Assembly (NCBI GenBank): GCA_000711775.1
Contig: ARYC01017122.1
Coordinates: forward strand, 1 to 64,000
Source of the DNA: Oxytricha trifallax
Lineage: Eukaryota > Ciliophora > Spirotrichea > Sporadotrichida > Oxytrichidae
Reading direction: 5' to 3'
Length of the DNA stretch: 64,000 nt
Shown: positions 46,780 to 57,600 of the stretch, piece by piece
Layout: each line of letters starts with the position of its first letter
Position numbering within the stretch: position 1 is the first letter of the stretch
The notes under the pieces: model-generated
Databases searched by the model: none
What the model was told of the DNA's origin: nothing
Seen by the model: only the letters and a program-made list of their open reading frames with translations
Translations under genes and position numbers: made by a program

Positions 46780-47637
46780 TCAATTTTAAGAATTGTCGAA
46801 TTTCCCTGATTATTACTACAACTCATTATTATAGTGCGATTGCATAGCTTATAAATTTTAGTTATTATTGGCTTGCATATTTTGATTCAATTATCCAATA
46901 CCAATATTATTCATTTATCCAAAGTTGGTCATTCCATTATTCTACAACTACTATTGCTAGTTCTTTTGCATTGTTTACATTTAGCTTAAGAATTAGTTAT
47001 TCGTTGTGAACCCAGATACAACGTTGTTGATTAAATTTGCCATGACATTTTGGTCGATATACCCACCCCTAATTAACTTTAGAAGTGCTATGTTATCCTC
47101 TTCTTCGTTCTGACCATTCATTTAATTCAGGAATTTTGTTGGAGATCTACCTGCTTTGGTCAAACCCTTTATTGCGATTTTGTTGTTCAAATTGTTTTTG
47201 TTTATGTCAAGAATTTTTTGCTTGGTTTAGAGCTTAGTAGGGGATCCATTATTCTAATTTCCAACTGTAGTATTATTACTTTCATCGTTATCCGAGTCCG
47301 AATCGAAACCCTAGATTCTAGGTCTGAACTTATTTTCCTTGAACTTCTTAAGTTTATTCAAGATCTTTTCGCTTAAAGCGCTTACTTTTATTGCTTTCTC
47401 TTCGATTTCGCCATTTAAGTCTTCAGCTCTAGATAGGACACTCATAGTTTTTTTAATTGATCTGGCATCTGAGAGTACTTAATCAAATTCGAAAGAAATT
47501 TATTAGTTTACTCTAAGTAGCTAATTTTCCAAGGGTATTTCTTGATCCTTAACGAACAGCTTCTTTCTGTGCTGCTAGAAATCTTTTATTCTATCTCTAA
47601 TGTTGTTTAAATGCTAAAGTCTTTCTTCCTTGCCCAT
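46780..47637 (-). CDS. Q/N-rich protein with charged helical N-terminus (minus strand)
   Basis: ATG at 47637-47635 (minus) begins MGKEERLQHLNNIRDRIKDF and continues without interruption to TGA 46782-46780, about 285 residues. The N-terminal half is helical and charged (LNGEIEEKAIKVSALSEKI, LNKLKKFKENKFRPRIQGF), then an Asp/Ser patch, then an M/N/Q-rich tail. The frame is also open upstream of this ATG for over 200 bp (SIVVLQSLLKYCVLSRKKPD precedes it and looks coding). The true start is therefore probably farther upstream, beyond or within the hairpin region, and the N-terminus given here is a minimum. No family is recognised. Confidence 0.6.
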
Positions 47638-47760
47638 ATCTGGCTTCTTTCTGCTTAGAACACAATATTTAAGTAAACTCTATAAAACCACAATACTGTT
47701 ATTTACAAGATTTGGGTGACGATAAAATTAATTAAGATAGATGAAATTATTATAAAAATT

Positions 47761-47853
47761 AGGTAGCTTTAGTAATTTATTAGAGGGTACTGTAGTAGTA
47801 GTAGTAGTAGTACTAGTAGTAGTAGTAGTAGAGGCTATTCTACTAAAGCTACC
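47761..47853. repeat. Hairpin with GTA/TAC trinucleotide runs
   Basis: GGTAGCTTTAGTA at about 47763 is inversely repeated as TACTAAAGCTACC at about 47840-47852. Between them, (GTA)n runs meet head to head at a TAGTACTAG centre, so the whole segment can fold back. On the minus strand it is an open frame coding for a Thr run, joined in frame to the gene that starts at or before 47637. It may therefore be coding, or be a short IES. Confidence 0.6.
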
Positions 47854-47932
47854 AAAATGACGAGATATCAATTTAATTATTATAAACTGCTACCCCTCTA
47901 TAATAATACTTTAGAATCCTTAAGAAAGACAG

Positions 47933-48973
47933 ATGAACCCCCTACTACTCGATATTGACAACTCACCATGCGAGCAAGACGACCCACAGTTGCTGGAGGA
48001 CCCATCAGAAGATCTACTGCTCGATAATCTTGAGTTCGACGATCCCCTGCTCACCAAGACATCTTTCCAACAGTGCCTTGGCAATCTCTTGAGCAACATA
48101 TTGGTATCTAATAGAAGCCGGGGAGCACTCTGACGAGTGGTAAGCAGTATTCTTGCTCGCGCTCCACGCTCTCTTATTCGACATTAGTGGACGAGACCTT
48201 GAATGGAGTTTGTAGTATAAAGAAGGAAGATGGCGGCCGCCATATTGGATGTTCTCATGATGATTCGACACACCACCAAACCATAGGCGACTTGTTGGAT
48301 CCGACTCTAGATGCTTCGCCTCCTCTCACCAGGTAAGCTTAAACAATAGTATTTGATAGCGAGATTTAGGGAAGGAGCACAACGTAACCTATTACCCAAG
48401 CTAAGCGATCAGATGGCAAGTCCCAGCAATTATCTCAAGAACGCTTGCTGTCCAGGTACCGTTGGCTCAGCCACCAAGCCAGTTGGCATGCTGAATACTC
48501 ATGAGTAGCCAAAGGCACTAAGCTCTTATGCCAAAGCACGAAGCTCTAGTGCATTGCGCCTATCGAAATTATACTACTCTAGTGCTAAAGTGTATCAGCA
48601 TAAACCCTTCTAAATCAGGATTCTTGGCACCCTAGCCTATGACAGTCAAACTGGCCTGTTTGGGGGCAGCACTCTACATGCGCTGGCTTAAGGTCGCATA
48701 CATTAGGGCACTCACTGCATGGAGCTGACTTATGAGGACTCTGAGGGTCGAGTGATTTTGAATATTCCAACTACCTGGCGTCATCAGCAAAAGTATTCCT
48801 CGGATAATCTTTGTGTGGTAAACAGCTGCCTGTTCAGTTATTTGTAACTCGCTAGCTTTGGCTGTGCTCTCTCGATCGAGGTACGATAAGACTAATGTTG
48901 CTTGCTGAAATCATTCGAATTCGCCTGCAACAAGCTCACTGTAAAATTCAACATTTAAAAAATCCCAATGTGA
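47933..48973 (+). CDS. Compact GC-richer gene of unknown function
   Basis: ATG 47933 begins an acidic Leu/Asp-rich stretch (MNPLLLDIDNSPCEQDDPQL). Two short GT-AG introns (48104-48147, 44 nt; 48333-48369, 37 nt) then link to STLSYSTLVDETLNGVCSIK and a long final exon ending FNIQKIPM and TGA 48971-48973. The protein is about 315 residues with many Cys, Ser and Leu and few Gln/Asn runs. No domain is recognised. Base composition is much richer in G+C than almost everything else in the window, and no IES is present. That could mean high expression or a different origin. TAA/TAG still encode Gln here. Confidence 0.7.
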
Positions 48974-49052
48974 AGTTCTCCGAAGCTTGATATTCTGATT
49001 GCCTCCCACTAACTAAGATCCAATTAAGAATAATGAGACTGTAGACAACATC

Positions 49053-49354
49053 ATGAACCGAGCTGCTGATAGAGACAAGAGACCCCTGTCAATAAGCAAG
49101 GAAAGGCAGAGAAGAGATAGCGTCATGAAGAGATTCAAGAAGGACCTGGCCATGCTGATGCAGAGCGCCCCCCACCTCCCCCTCAGTTCCTGCAGAGATT
49201 CAAGCCCGCCCTCACCAAGGACACCGTGGATTCGTTGATGAAGGAAGCATCGAAATTCAGACCAAAGGATGGAGAATGCGCAGAAATCAAGGACCTGGAC
49301 CAGGAGAGGCAAGAGCAGCTCAAGACCTTGAGAGAGAGATTGGATAATTTGTGA
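49053..49354 (+). CDS. Small basic/charged helical protein with an apparent +1 frameshift at a C run
   Basis: ATG 49053 (MNRAADRDKRPLSISKERQR) reads well for about 35 codons. Near 49168-49172, at a run of six C, the good frame shifts by one. From there the other frame reads PPPPQFLQRFKPALTKDTVD to LKTLRERLDNL and TGA 49352-49354. The two halves together make one charged helical protein of about 100 residues. A missing or extra C (sequence error), a pseudogene lesion or programmed shifting could explain this; an IES is unlikely as nothing needs removing. GC content is high, as in the gene upstream. It converges with the channel gene, 50 bp away. Confidence 0.55.
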
Positions 49355-49403
49355 AGTGAATCATTGAGTATTAAGCTAAGAGTAATTGTTTTAGATTTAA
49401 TTT

Positions 49404-50681
49404 TCATCTTCTACAAAAAAATTGTAAATAACAGCATTGGGGTTTTATCACTCTGATGGCCTTTTTATTGTGCTCCTATATACCTATTTCCTTCATTATA
49501 TTATCATAGGCCTTTCTTTGTGACGGGTTAAACTCAGAGGAAATTGTTAATGAGACGACCATAAGTGAAATTAAGAAATTTCCCCAAACGCAAGATAAAA
49601 TAGCAATTAATCTCCCAATGTGTGTTTGAGGATAGAAATCTCCATAGCCCACAGTTGCCATAGTAATGATTGTACACCACATAGAATTCCAAAGATAAGT
49701 CCAGTCCTAGCCGCTAATATGCATGTATGGCCTAGATGAAGAATTTATTAATCAAAATGTTCTTACAGTTCTGCTGCTCTCATTGCAAATCCAAATATAA
49801 ATATGGACAATGAAATAGCACAAAATATGATAGTGTAGGGTCTCTCCTTAAGTTCACATTTAATAGCAAATCCAGTTCCACTCTAGCAATGACACTCCAT
49901 GCAGACTTTCTCAGCCTTGTCATTGTTCCATGTTGAATACTTTGCAAATAATCTCCAAATCAGATAAAATCGCAAAAGTGTAACAAAGGTCAGGAAAGTG
50001 TCGAGTGAATAGAGAATTAAGGTTCCTTCTTAGTCAAATGAAAATGTAGAGTTAAGTTTTGGTGGTGAATGCAGAGCGCATATATACTCAAAATTGAAAA
50101 AATAAAAGGGTTCTTTTTATTTATTAAAATAGGTTTAGTTAGTTCAGAAATCATGAATTTAAACTTTCCAGAGGTAAATAAAGTTTCTAATATCAGTTTT
50201 ATCTTAATACAAATTAGCTTACCGTAATGATCAATATGTTCCTTTGCTTTCAGCACATTCAAATCCAATTCATAATGCTTGTATATGAAATACACTAAAA
50301 TAAGGAAAAATGAGTAAAATCATATATCATATATTAATCGATGTCCTTACACAAAACTAAAGTTGAGATTGTGACAAAAGTTCTTAAAATAGTGACTTCT
50401 GTAGTTTCCACATACACTCCTACTCTCAAACTGAAGTCTATTTCATTCTCAAGTGCACAGCTGTCCCCAGTTGGCATTTAATACGAATTGCTCTATAAAT
50501 ATTTTAGTTATTTAAATGACATAAGATTTAATGAAACAAAAAATTCACATACAGCTATGACAGCGATTAAAGTGCCACTTAAAGCCAAAATCATAGCTAT
50601 CCAGTCGTTTATTTTTATTTTATTCTCTAATCTTTTTACTATGCGATTGCGTAGTTCTAACTTCAGAAAGAAAAATTCCAT
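49404..50681 (-). CDS. SK-like (small-conductance) potassium channel
   Basis: On the minus strand ATG 50681 gives MEFFFLKLELRNRIVKRLEN, then membrane segments: DWIAMILALSGTLIAVIAVC (S1) and ILRTFVTISTLVL + VYFIYKHYELDL (S2, joined over an intron at about 50358-50290). The YICALHSPPKL loop follows, then S4-like LILYSLDTFLTFVTLLRFYL, and S5 ERPYTIIFCAISLSIFIFGF. The pore is WNSMWCTIITMATVGYGDFY with the selectivity filter TVGYGD, and S6 is IGRLIAILSCVWGNFLISLM. An exact GT-AG intron (about 49764-49729) joins S5 to the pore. The tail is short, ending after a second in-frame TAG (Gln) at TGA 49406-49404. The S1-S6 layout and MWCTIIT pore match SK/KCNN channels, but the calmodulin-binding tail is mostly missing. 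One intron border (50225-50075) is not phase-resolved. Confidence 0.85.
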
Positions 50682-50866
50682 TAATTTAAAAAACTATAAT
50701 ATTATTTTTATAATGATTTGTTATGTTGAGGATTTATTATATTAAATTTCAATAATCTTCAAAAGATCTAATAACTCACTTTTTTACATAAGATTAATAA
50801 AGTATATCTATGAGAAAAAATTTAAGATAAATTTCCATGAAATAAATCATATTATATAAAATAAAA

Positions 50867-53800
50867 ATGAGTAGCAATATTCATGGTAACGAAACTATAT
50901 ATTTTTCTCAACTATTTATCCATTTTATGTTTATTTATTTATATTAATTATATATTGATTTAGGTACTTTGACCAGCAATTAATCCCAGGCGCCTTCGAA
51001 ATTGATAAATTAAACTATAAATTCTCAATAACAGCCTATGTAGTAAAAATCTATGGCAGGTATGAAAATATTAATTTTTTGAAAGTCTTTCATAAAAAAT
51101 AGAACCTTTTTGTAACATCCTAATTTTTATTTATATAGGGATTTTGAATCAGTAAAATAATTTTAGTGCTTCAAACAATAACTTAAGCCATAACATATAG
51201 TATATTATGAGTTTTTGAATAAATGCCAAGTTTATGTTTTAATTTTTATAAAATAACGATGAATTCTCCCAAAGAGAATAGGAGCAAAATCAAGAGATAA
51301 ATTAAAGCCAATCGAATTAGCATTAACAGCAAGAAGACGAAGAACTTAAGAAGAAAATTGCACTTTATTATCACACCTTGGTAAGAATGCTATTGTATTT
51401 AATTTTGTTATAAATTGACGATTTATCTAAAATCATGATGAATTATTTTCTTACACTTATTTTTATATAGTTTCAAGGGTGTCTAGGGCAGTGGTTCACT
51501 CTTTTGCAGCACTTAAACTACTAAAAACTGACTAAAACACAATATTTAGAACTAAACATGAGAATTTAGAAGTCGCTAATTCTTGACTTTGATTTTGAAA
51601 GCGCAAGGGAAAGTGCTGTTGAAGATTGGAAAATTGACATTGAGAGGGAGTCGTTTGATAAGAAATAGTGTAATGCCAAGATCAATCAATAAAGACATAT
51701 ACTTTAATATTAAAGAATCAATCATATTTTTATCAAATTCTCGTTATTTAATGGACAACAACTGTCACAAATCAATGAAGAGCAAAACGATGAAATAAAT
51801 GAAGAAAATTCAACAATTAAATAAGATGAGCCTTTTCTCATTGAATTTGAGAGACTATCTGAGTTTTTCTTTGATTTGTGCCTATCATGGTGTCAATTCC
51901 TGGATATTGAGACTTTCTTATTTTTCTTGAATGGGATATTTTTGAATATAACCAAGGGCTCTCATGTTAATGTCAGTACTTTCAAGGAAATGGATGAAAT
52001 TGAAGTGTTTTTAAATTAAAACTCAACAATTTTCAATATTATTCAGATTTTGATATAGAGCATTTACCCCCATAATTTTTATAATATTTTAACTATATAT
52101 TAATGTGAAAAGTGCTGTCAATTGAATTCTTTAACACATTGCTGGCATAGAGATCAAAATGTGAAGAGCTAACCCCAGAAACCTATAAAGATTGGTACAC
52201 AAGAAATTTCAGTCGCTAGGGTGAAATCGTTAGAAGCATTGAAAAGCAACTATATGAAGCTTTTAAAGAGAAACAGGATAATAGGATTTTAGATTTGTGG
52301 ATTGATATGCCTACTCAAAGTTAAAACTATTGCACATTTATGTGGAATTACTCAAATAAATTAATGTAAAAATCTAAATATATTAGTTTAGGGTTTTTGG
52401 GGGTTTCAATTCTTAATACAAACAATTTTCTTACATAGTTTTTATATTTAATCAATAGTACATAAATTAGCATTTTGATAAGTTAGACAAAGACTTTAAA
52501 TAAATCTCAAAAGCAAGCAAAGCAGCTGAGTTGTTAACTAACAGCATGAATATAATGGAATAAATTAAGAAAATTAGTAAGTTCTTAAGCAATTTAAATT
52601 ATATATTAATATAGATTTAAATGATAAGACTAAGAGAACTGGGGATATTAGTTTCAAGGGCTATGGTGATCAGACTGGTAGAAGTAAGAATTTATTAACT
52701 GTTTCTAAATAAATAATATAAATTATTGGGGAATTGTAAATAACTTGGAAAGAATATAATTTTACTATAATTTTTATTTTACTGTCACAGTTTGATTTAA
52801 AATATAAAACTAAGAAGAAGAGTTTTATTATGAGCAAAGAAAAGTAAGCATAGTTAATTGACTTAAAATAAATATAGCATCTTATATTCTCATAATCTTA
52901 TAAGATTATGTAATTTTTCTTAAAACTTAAAACAAACTGAATAAATTTGAATATAATTTGATTAAATTTATGATAAAACTGGATATTATTTTCTTTTCTT
53001 TAGTATTTGTATAGCCAATTAAAATACCACAGACTAGCAGAGCAACAATTAGATAACTCTAGTGAACCCAGACAGGACGAAAAGAGGGCCTGGATAAACT
53101 CTAAAAATATAAAATACCAAGGAATTTAGATAGAATGAAATTGAAAGACATTTACTTGGATAATTAAACTATGTTACTTCTTAAACTTAATTAATGAAAA
53201 TATATATAAGTAATCTTGTTCATAGTTTAGGAGACAGATTTAAACATGCTAAGCTAATGGAAATTTCAGAGAATTCGTATTTAATTTCAGCTGACATTAG
53301 ACTGCCTATTTTCGGTAGACCGTTTTAATTGATTGAAAGAACTAAGACTAGTATTTCCAAGAGGGGATATTTGCTTAAGATGCATCCAGAGTATACTATT
53401 GATTTATGTCATTTATAATCAAATCTTCCAACTATAGTTATTTTCCTTTATTTCAAATTATTCGCTTAAGATTTTAGAAAATTTTTAAGAAATAGTTAAA
53501 ATCGAAGGAAGTAAGCAGTTTAATAGCAAGACCAGCATCCTTACCACACTCATGTTATTGTAAACAATAAAGATTTACTCGGCCAGAATCTCTTATAGCA
53601 AGATAACGTGCAGACATCTGGCATGAAAAACGTAGTTTATGAGAAAATTCGCATAAAACCCAACACAAATGACTTGACTGGTAATAACTAGTCAATGTTT
53701 CCCAATAGAAAAGATTCACTTGGCAAGGAAACTTTAGATAGTGAGAGTGATGCCTAATTGGCTATATAGCAATAAGCTTCTAGCTATGATGGGATTCTGA

Positions 53801-54217
53801 TACCGTTTAATTAACAAAAGATGCTTATCAATTAGTACTCGGAAGAATAGAAGAGCAATATCAACGTCAAAGTCCCTGATTTAATATACATATTCGCTTG
53901 AAATATATTTTAAGTTGATTATTTAATGGATAAAGTCAATTATTGTCAATTTTAACTAAATTTTAGCTGATTTGAACTTATTGCCATAAACTTAAATGTC
54001 TTCGTTAATTTAGATGGGGAACATAAGTGGAGTATAAGATCGAAGTGGAGCTAACCAAACTTAAAACATAATCGAAGATAGCTCTTTAGTAATGGCCCCA
54101 TAGAATTAATACATTAACAGCACTTAACAATATTCGTCGACATAACCGTTTCAACAGTATAACTAGTAATATATTCAGAATTCTGCTAATATAGAGAGAA
54201 TAAAATAGAATTTCTGA
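50867..54217 (+). CDS. Large IES-rich protein of unknown function
   Basis: ATG 50867 (MSSNIHG), after an IES with pointer GGTA, continues TLTSNQSQAPSKLINQTINS. A probable intron (51060-51139) and more blocks follow. At 51380-51470 a GT-AG intron joins IALYYHTL to FQGCLGQWFTLLQHLNYQKL. A long globular block (51471-52060) includes FFFDLCLSWCQFLDIETFLF. Next come LTPETYKDWYTRNFSRQGEI (about 52165), short islands at 52450-52690 and 52790-52850, then LAEQQLDNSSEPRQDEKRAW (53035) and SLGDRFKHAKLMEISENSYL (53225-53400). A final Q-rich part (53460-53905) is joined by pointer CTGATTT to a C-terminal MDS ending IERIKQNF and TGA 54215-54217. The middle is clearly conserved-looking and globular, but I cannot assign a family. 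Confidence 0.65.
50889..50966 (+). other. IES, pointer GGTA
   Basis: GGTA at 50885-50888 and 50963-50966 is in the same phase. Excising 78 bp joins MSSNIHG to TLTSNQSQ. Confidence 0.65.
53883..53973 (+). other. IES, pointer CTGATTT
   Basis: CTGATTT at 53876-53882 and 53967-53973 is in codon phase 2 on both sides. Excising 91 bp joins NVKVPDL to NLLPQTQMSS. Confidence 0.85.
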
Positions 54218-54639
54218 AATTCAAATTAAAAAGGTTGTTTTTTTTCATTTGTAAATTATACTGTAAATATAACAATATATATTTATGGATTAATAAATAG
54301 TTTGAGATTATAATTTTCCCACAACTATATTTCATAGCAGAGATAGACAAAATATATACTTTTAATTCTTGTAATAGATACAGCATAATAAATTTAATTA
54401 ATTTAAAATCAAAATATCTTTTTATAAATTATTTTAAATATATTTAATTCATAAATTTCTGCAATATTGAAGAAAGAGCCATCAATCAAGTCTCTTTTAT
54501 AAATTTATATTTATATATATATATATGTTAAGAGTAAATCAATTTTAGCATTTAGGGAAAATAATTAAATATAGTATATAGATATTATAATATTTATATT
54601 TAAGTATACGATAGATACCTATAAATATTACAGCAAGAA
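54218..54639. other. AT-rich intergenic region
   Basis: About 420 bp, nearly pure A/T, containing an AT-dinucleotide run at about 54512-54524. A candidate first ATG of the next gene at about 54525 could not be joined by a pointer. Confidence 0.4.
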
Positions 54640-57284
54640 AACTAACCACCAAGAGTGGATGACATCCTAAGAGAAGAGTCTTTCGCCAGAGAATTCTCAG
54701 GTGTACAATTAGATGAACATGTTATTAATGTAAAAATAAACTCAATATTATATATATTGAACAGTAAATAGAAGCAGCAGTCATGGAGAGACTTCAAGCA
54801 GAGGAAGAAAGCGCTGAAATCTAAGAAATGATTGCCAAATTTTACAATAAATTTGATGAGTTACATGAACAAAGTGTGTCACTCGCACTTGCTAAAAGTC
54901 CTAATAAACAGCAGGTTAAGAATGAAATCAAATATAAGATACCTGAAAGATGGACCAAACGCTTCCATAAACATGATATCATTGCATGTTATAAATATAT
55001 TTTTGTGAATACAAATAATAAGTATATTAATATCTATTATCATCCCACTAACTCATTATACAACCAGTGCAGTAAATGAGGAGAGAGGGAGAGTAAATAA
55101 GGCAAATATGATTGCTACAAAATAGAGGTAATAAGATTAACAATAGATGCTGAGAGACCACATTATTCAGTCTCATTAGCAATAGCAGCAATTTGTTTGA
55201 TTATTTAATTAATAAGAATTTACTAATAAAATTACATATTATTATTCCAACTAAAATTTAATCAGCAATTTCCATTATCTAATTCTATGTTAAAGGAGTC
55301 TTTGTCAAGTCGTGCCACCCCCAAATCAGACTATAAACGCAATAAACAACATAGAAACAGTTTGCAATAGGACTTATAACCTAGTAAACATTTTATAATC
55401 ATTGTATTATTGATAACATTTAGAAAATGGTTATAACCTTTTACATATAATTTTTAACCACTGTACACATAGAATGTGAATAATGGTTAATAACAGTAGA
55501 TGCAGAGCAATGATCAAACATTCAAGCATACACATGTGAATAATATCGGGGTAGATTTAAAAAACATCGATTAGTCTAAAGATCAGAATTTGTGTTTTAT
55601 TTATAGAAGTAAAAATAATTAATATTTGTATTTAATTTGCGAGATGACATGGCAGATTCAACTGATGTAAAATATAAATTAAATTTATCATCAAATTATA
55701 AGAGTATAAGCTATATCAATAATGAAATAAGGGTATTATATCGAAGGCTGGAGACATGACTCGCAGAGGCTCAGAGTCATACATTAAATCAAGTGGTCTA
55801 TGTAAGCCTCAATTATATGACTGGTCTGAAGTGGCACATTTATTCGAGAATAATGTAGTACCCGACGAGTTACTACAGATATCTGATCCCATAGAATACA
55901 ACTATTGCATGCATATGTTCATAATTATAGTAAAAATTTTAGAAGATATTACTTAATATGATTCATTATGCCAATACATACTAGTGAGATTGAAGAAAGA
56001 CTTCAATGAGAAGAACAAATCAGAGTATCTCAAGTATATGAATTTGTAATTGCCATACCACTCAAGAAGAGATGAAATTGGTTAAAATATTTATTAATTT
56101 ATTTATATATAAATTGGGGGAGTGATATCACATGAGGAATGGACGTCATTTGTTGGTAGATTAGAGGGAATTATTGATAAAGTCAAGAAGAAGAGAAGAA
56201 GAATGATTAACAGAAGAAAAAAGAAGGGAAATAAGAAGTTGCCCAGGAAGATGTTTGTATTTTTTAGTTATGAAGTTTATTGAAGACACTGTTCAAACCA
56301 GTGCCAAGACCAAATTTAGGGAATGACCCACTGTGGAGAGAAGTATTTTTGGATTAAAGCAGTGAAGAAGATTCAGATGATGATGGTCCTGGAAGTGACA
56401 AGAAAGACGATGACATGATGGATATTTATCATACTTTTATTTACCTTAAACTTGTATAGTTTTTATTTATCAACTAGGGTTGAAAAGTGTGGCATCACAC
56501 AAGAGCACCTCAATGGCTACTATGTTCCAAAAGAATGCCGCTTAAATGTTAGGGTTAGATTCTAAGACATCTAAGCTTCCTCAGAGAGCAGGGACAACAA
56601 CCAATAAAAAACCAGGGAATAAGACTATGTAAAATAATTCAAATTTATTGGATAGACTGACTAGTGAAGAGCTATCGCTTCCACCTATTATGAGGCCATT
56701 ATTATATGAAGATTTCAGGAAATAACATGGACATAATACAAATGATAGAAATAAATCCTCAACTGGTTTATTAAATCCAATAATTAGCAATTTACTCAAG
56801 TTTATGTAAATTCTTGTAATTTCTCAGATTTAGATTATGTCATATGTTTATTATTAAATAATAATAACTGGGAAACTTCGAACAGCTCAAATGAACTTGA
56901 AGGAAACTGTAGAAAGATTCCCAGAGACCAAGAACATGCTAAATATGAGAATGAAAGATTAATATTATGATCCTTTTGAAAAAGAACCCCACAAAGCCAG
57001 CAGAATGATGGTCCAAGATTCCTCAATGTAAGTCGATTTTTTTCATTATTGAAATTATTCTTAAAGCAGTATTCTAATGAATCTATTATTTTAGGGTACA
57101 AAAAATGGATCACAATTACAGCAAGAAAATTAGGAGAAGTGTTGTTAGGCAGCAGCAAAGCACTGTATAATACACTGCCAGTATTCTGAATAATACCACT
57201 CTTAATGGCTCTAAAACTAACTTAAATAAAAATACGATATATAGTGGAACAGGAACTGCTAAATAATCTATTATCATGTATTGA
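54640..57284 (+). CDS. IES-rich protein(s) of unknown function; possibly two genes
   Basis: Coding starts by about 54640 (PPRVDDILREESFAREFSGV) with no certain ATG. Three exact pointers (TGAACA, ATTGC, CAGCAATTT) link blocks to ...SSRATPKSDYKRNKQHRNSL. Further islands: 55480-55600 (MQSNDQTFKHTHVNNIGVDL), 55750-56080 (GLCKPQLYDWSEVAHLFENN), 56125-56270 (basic, GIIDKVKKKRRRMINRRKKK), 56285-56420 (FKPVPRPNLGNDPLWREVFL plus an acidic patch), and 56475-57026. A GT-AG intron (about 57027-57095) precedes the last exon, which ends TGA 57282-57284. An ATG at 55651 (MADST) might start a second gene, so one or two genes remain possible. The part around 55760-56080 looks globular; no family is recognised. 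Confidence 0.6.
54720..54763 (+). other. IES, pointer TGAACA
   Basis: TGAACA at 54714-54719 and 54758-54763 is in the same phase. Excising 44 bp joins SGVQLDEQ to QIEAAVMERLQ. Confidence 0.85.
54986..55115 (+). other. IES, pointer ATTGC
   Basis: ATTGC at 54981-54985 and 55111-55115 is in codon phase 1. Excising 130 bp joins FHKHDIIA to TKQRQQDQQQ. Confidence 0.8.
55195..55271 (+). other. IES, 9-bp pointer CAGCAATTT
   Basis: CAGCAATTT at 55186-55194 and 55263-55271 is in codon phase 1. Excising 77 bp joins SHQQQQQF to PLSNSMLKES. Confidence 0.9.
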
Positions 57285-57600
57285 AGAGATAAAAATAATA
57301 TGTCAAATTTGAATATGATAAACTTATTATAATTCTTTGGAGTTTCTACTTACTTACAAATATTTTTAAAAAATGTATTATTCTTGCTTATAATGAGCTT
57401 TTAGAATATATAATAAAAATTAGTCGATGAATTCAAGGAATATTAAAAGATATTAAATCGTTTACTATATAATACTTTTGTGTATTATAACAAACTAAGA
57501 ATCAAACAAATATTGCAGAAATGTATTTATTTTTGTATAACCCTATAACCCCTAGCTCAATTAAATGAATTGGATAATTTACAATAATTTTCCATATAAT
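57285..57600. other. Intergenic region upstream of OLA1
   Basis: About 315 bp of A/T-rich sequence. The frame is open in-line with the OLA1 start for about 12 codons before ATG 57601, but the conserved N-terminus begins at MPPKKK, so this is taken as 5' flank. Confidence 0.45.
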
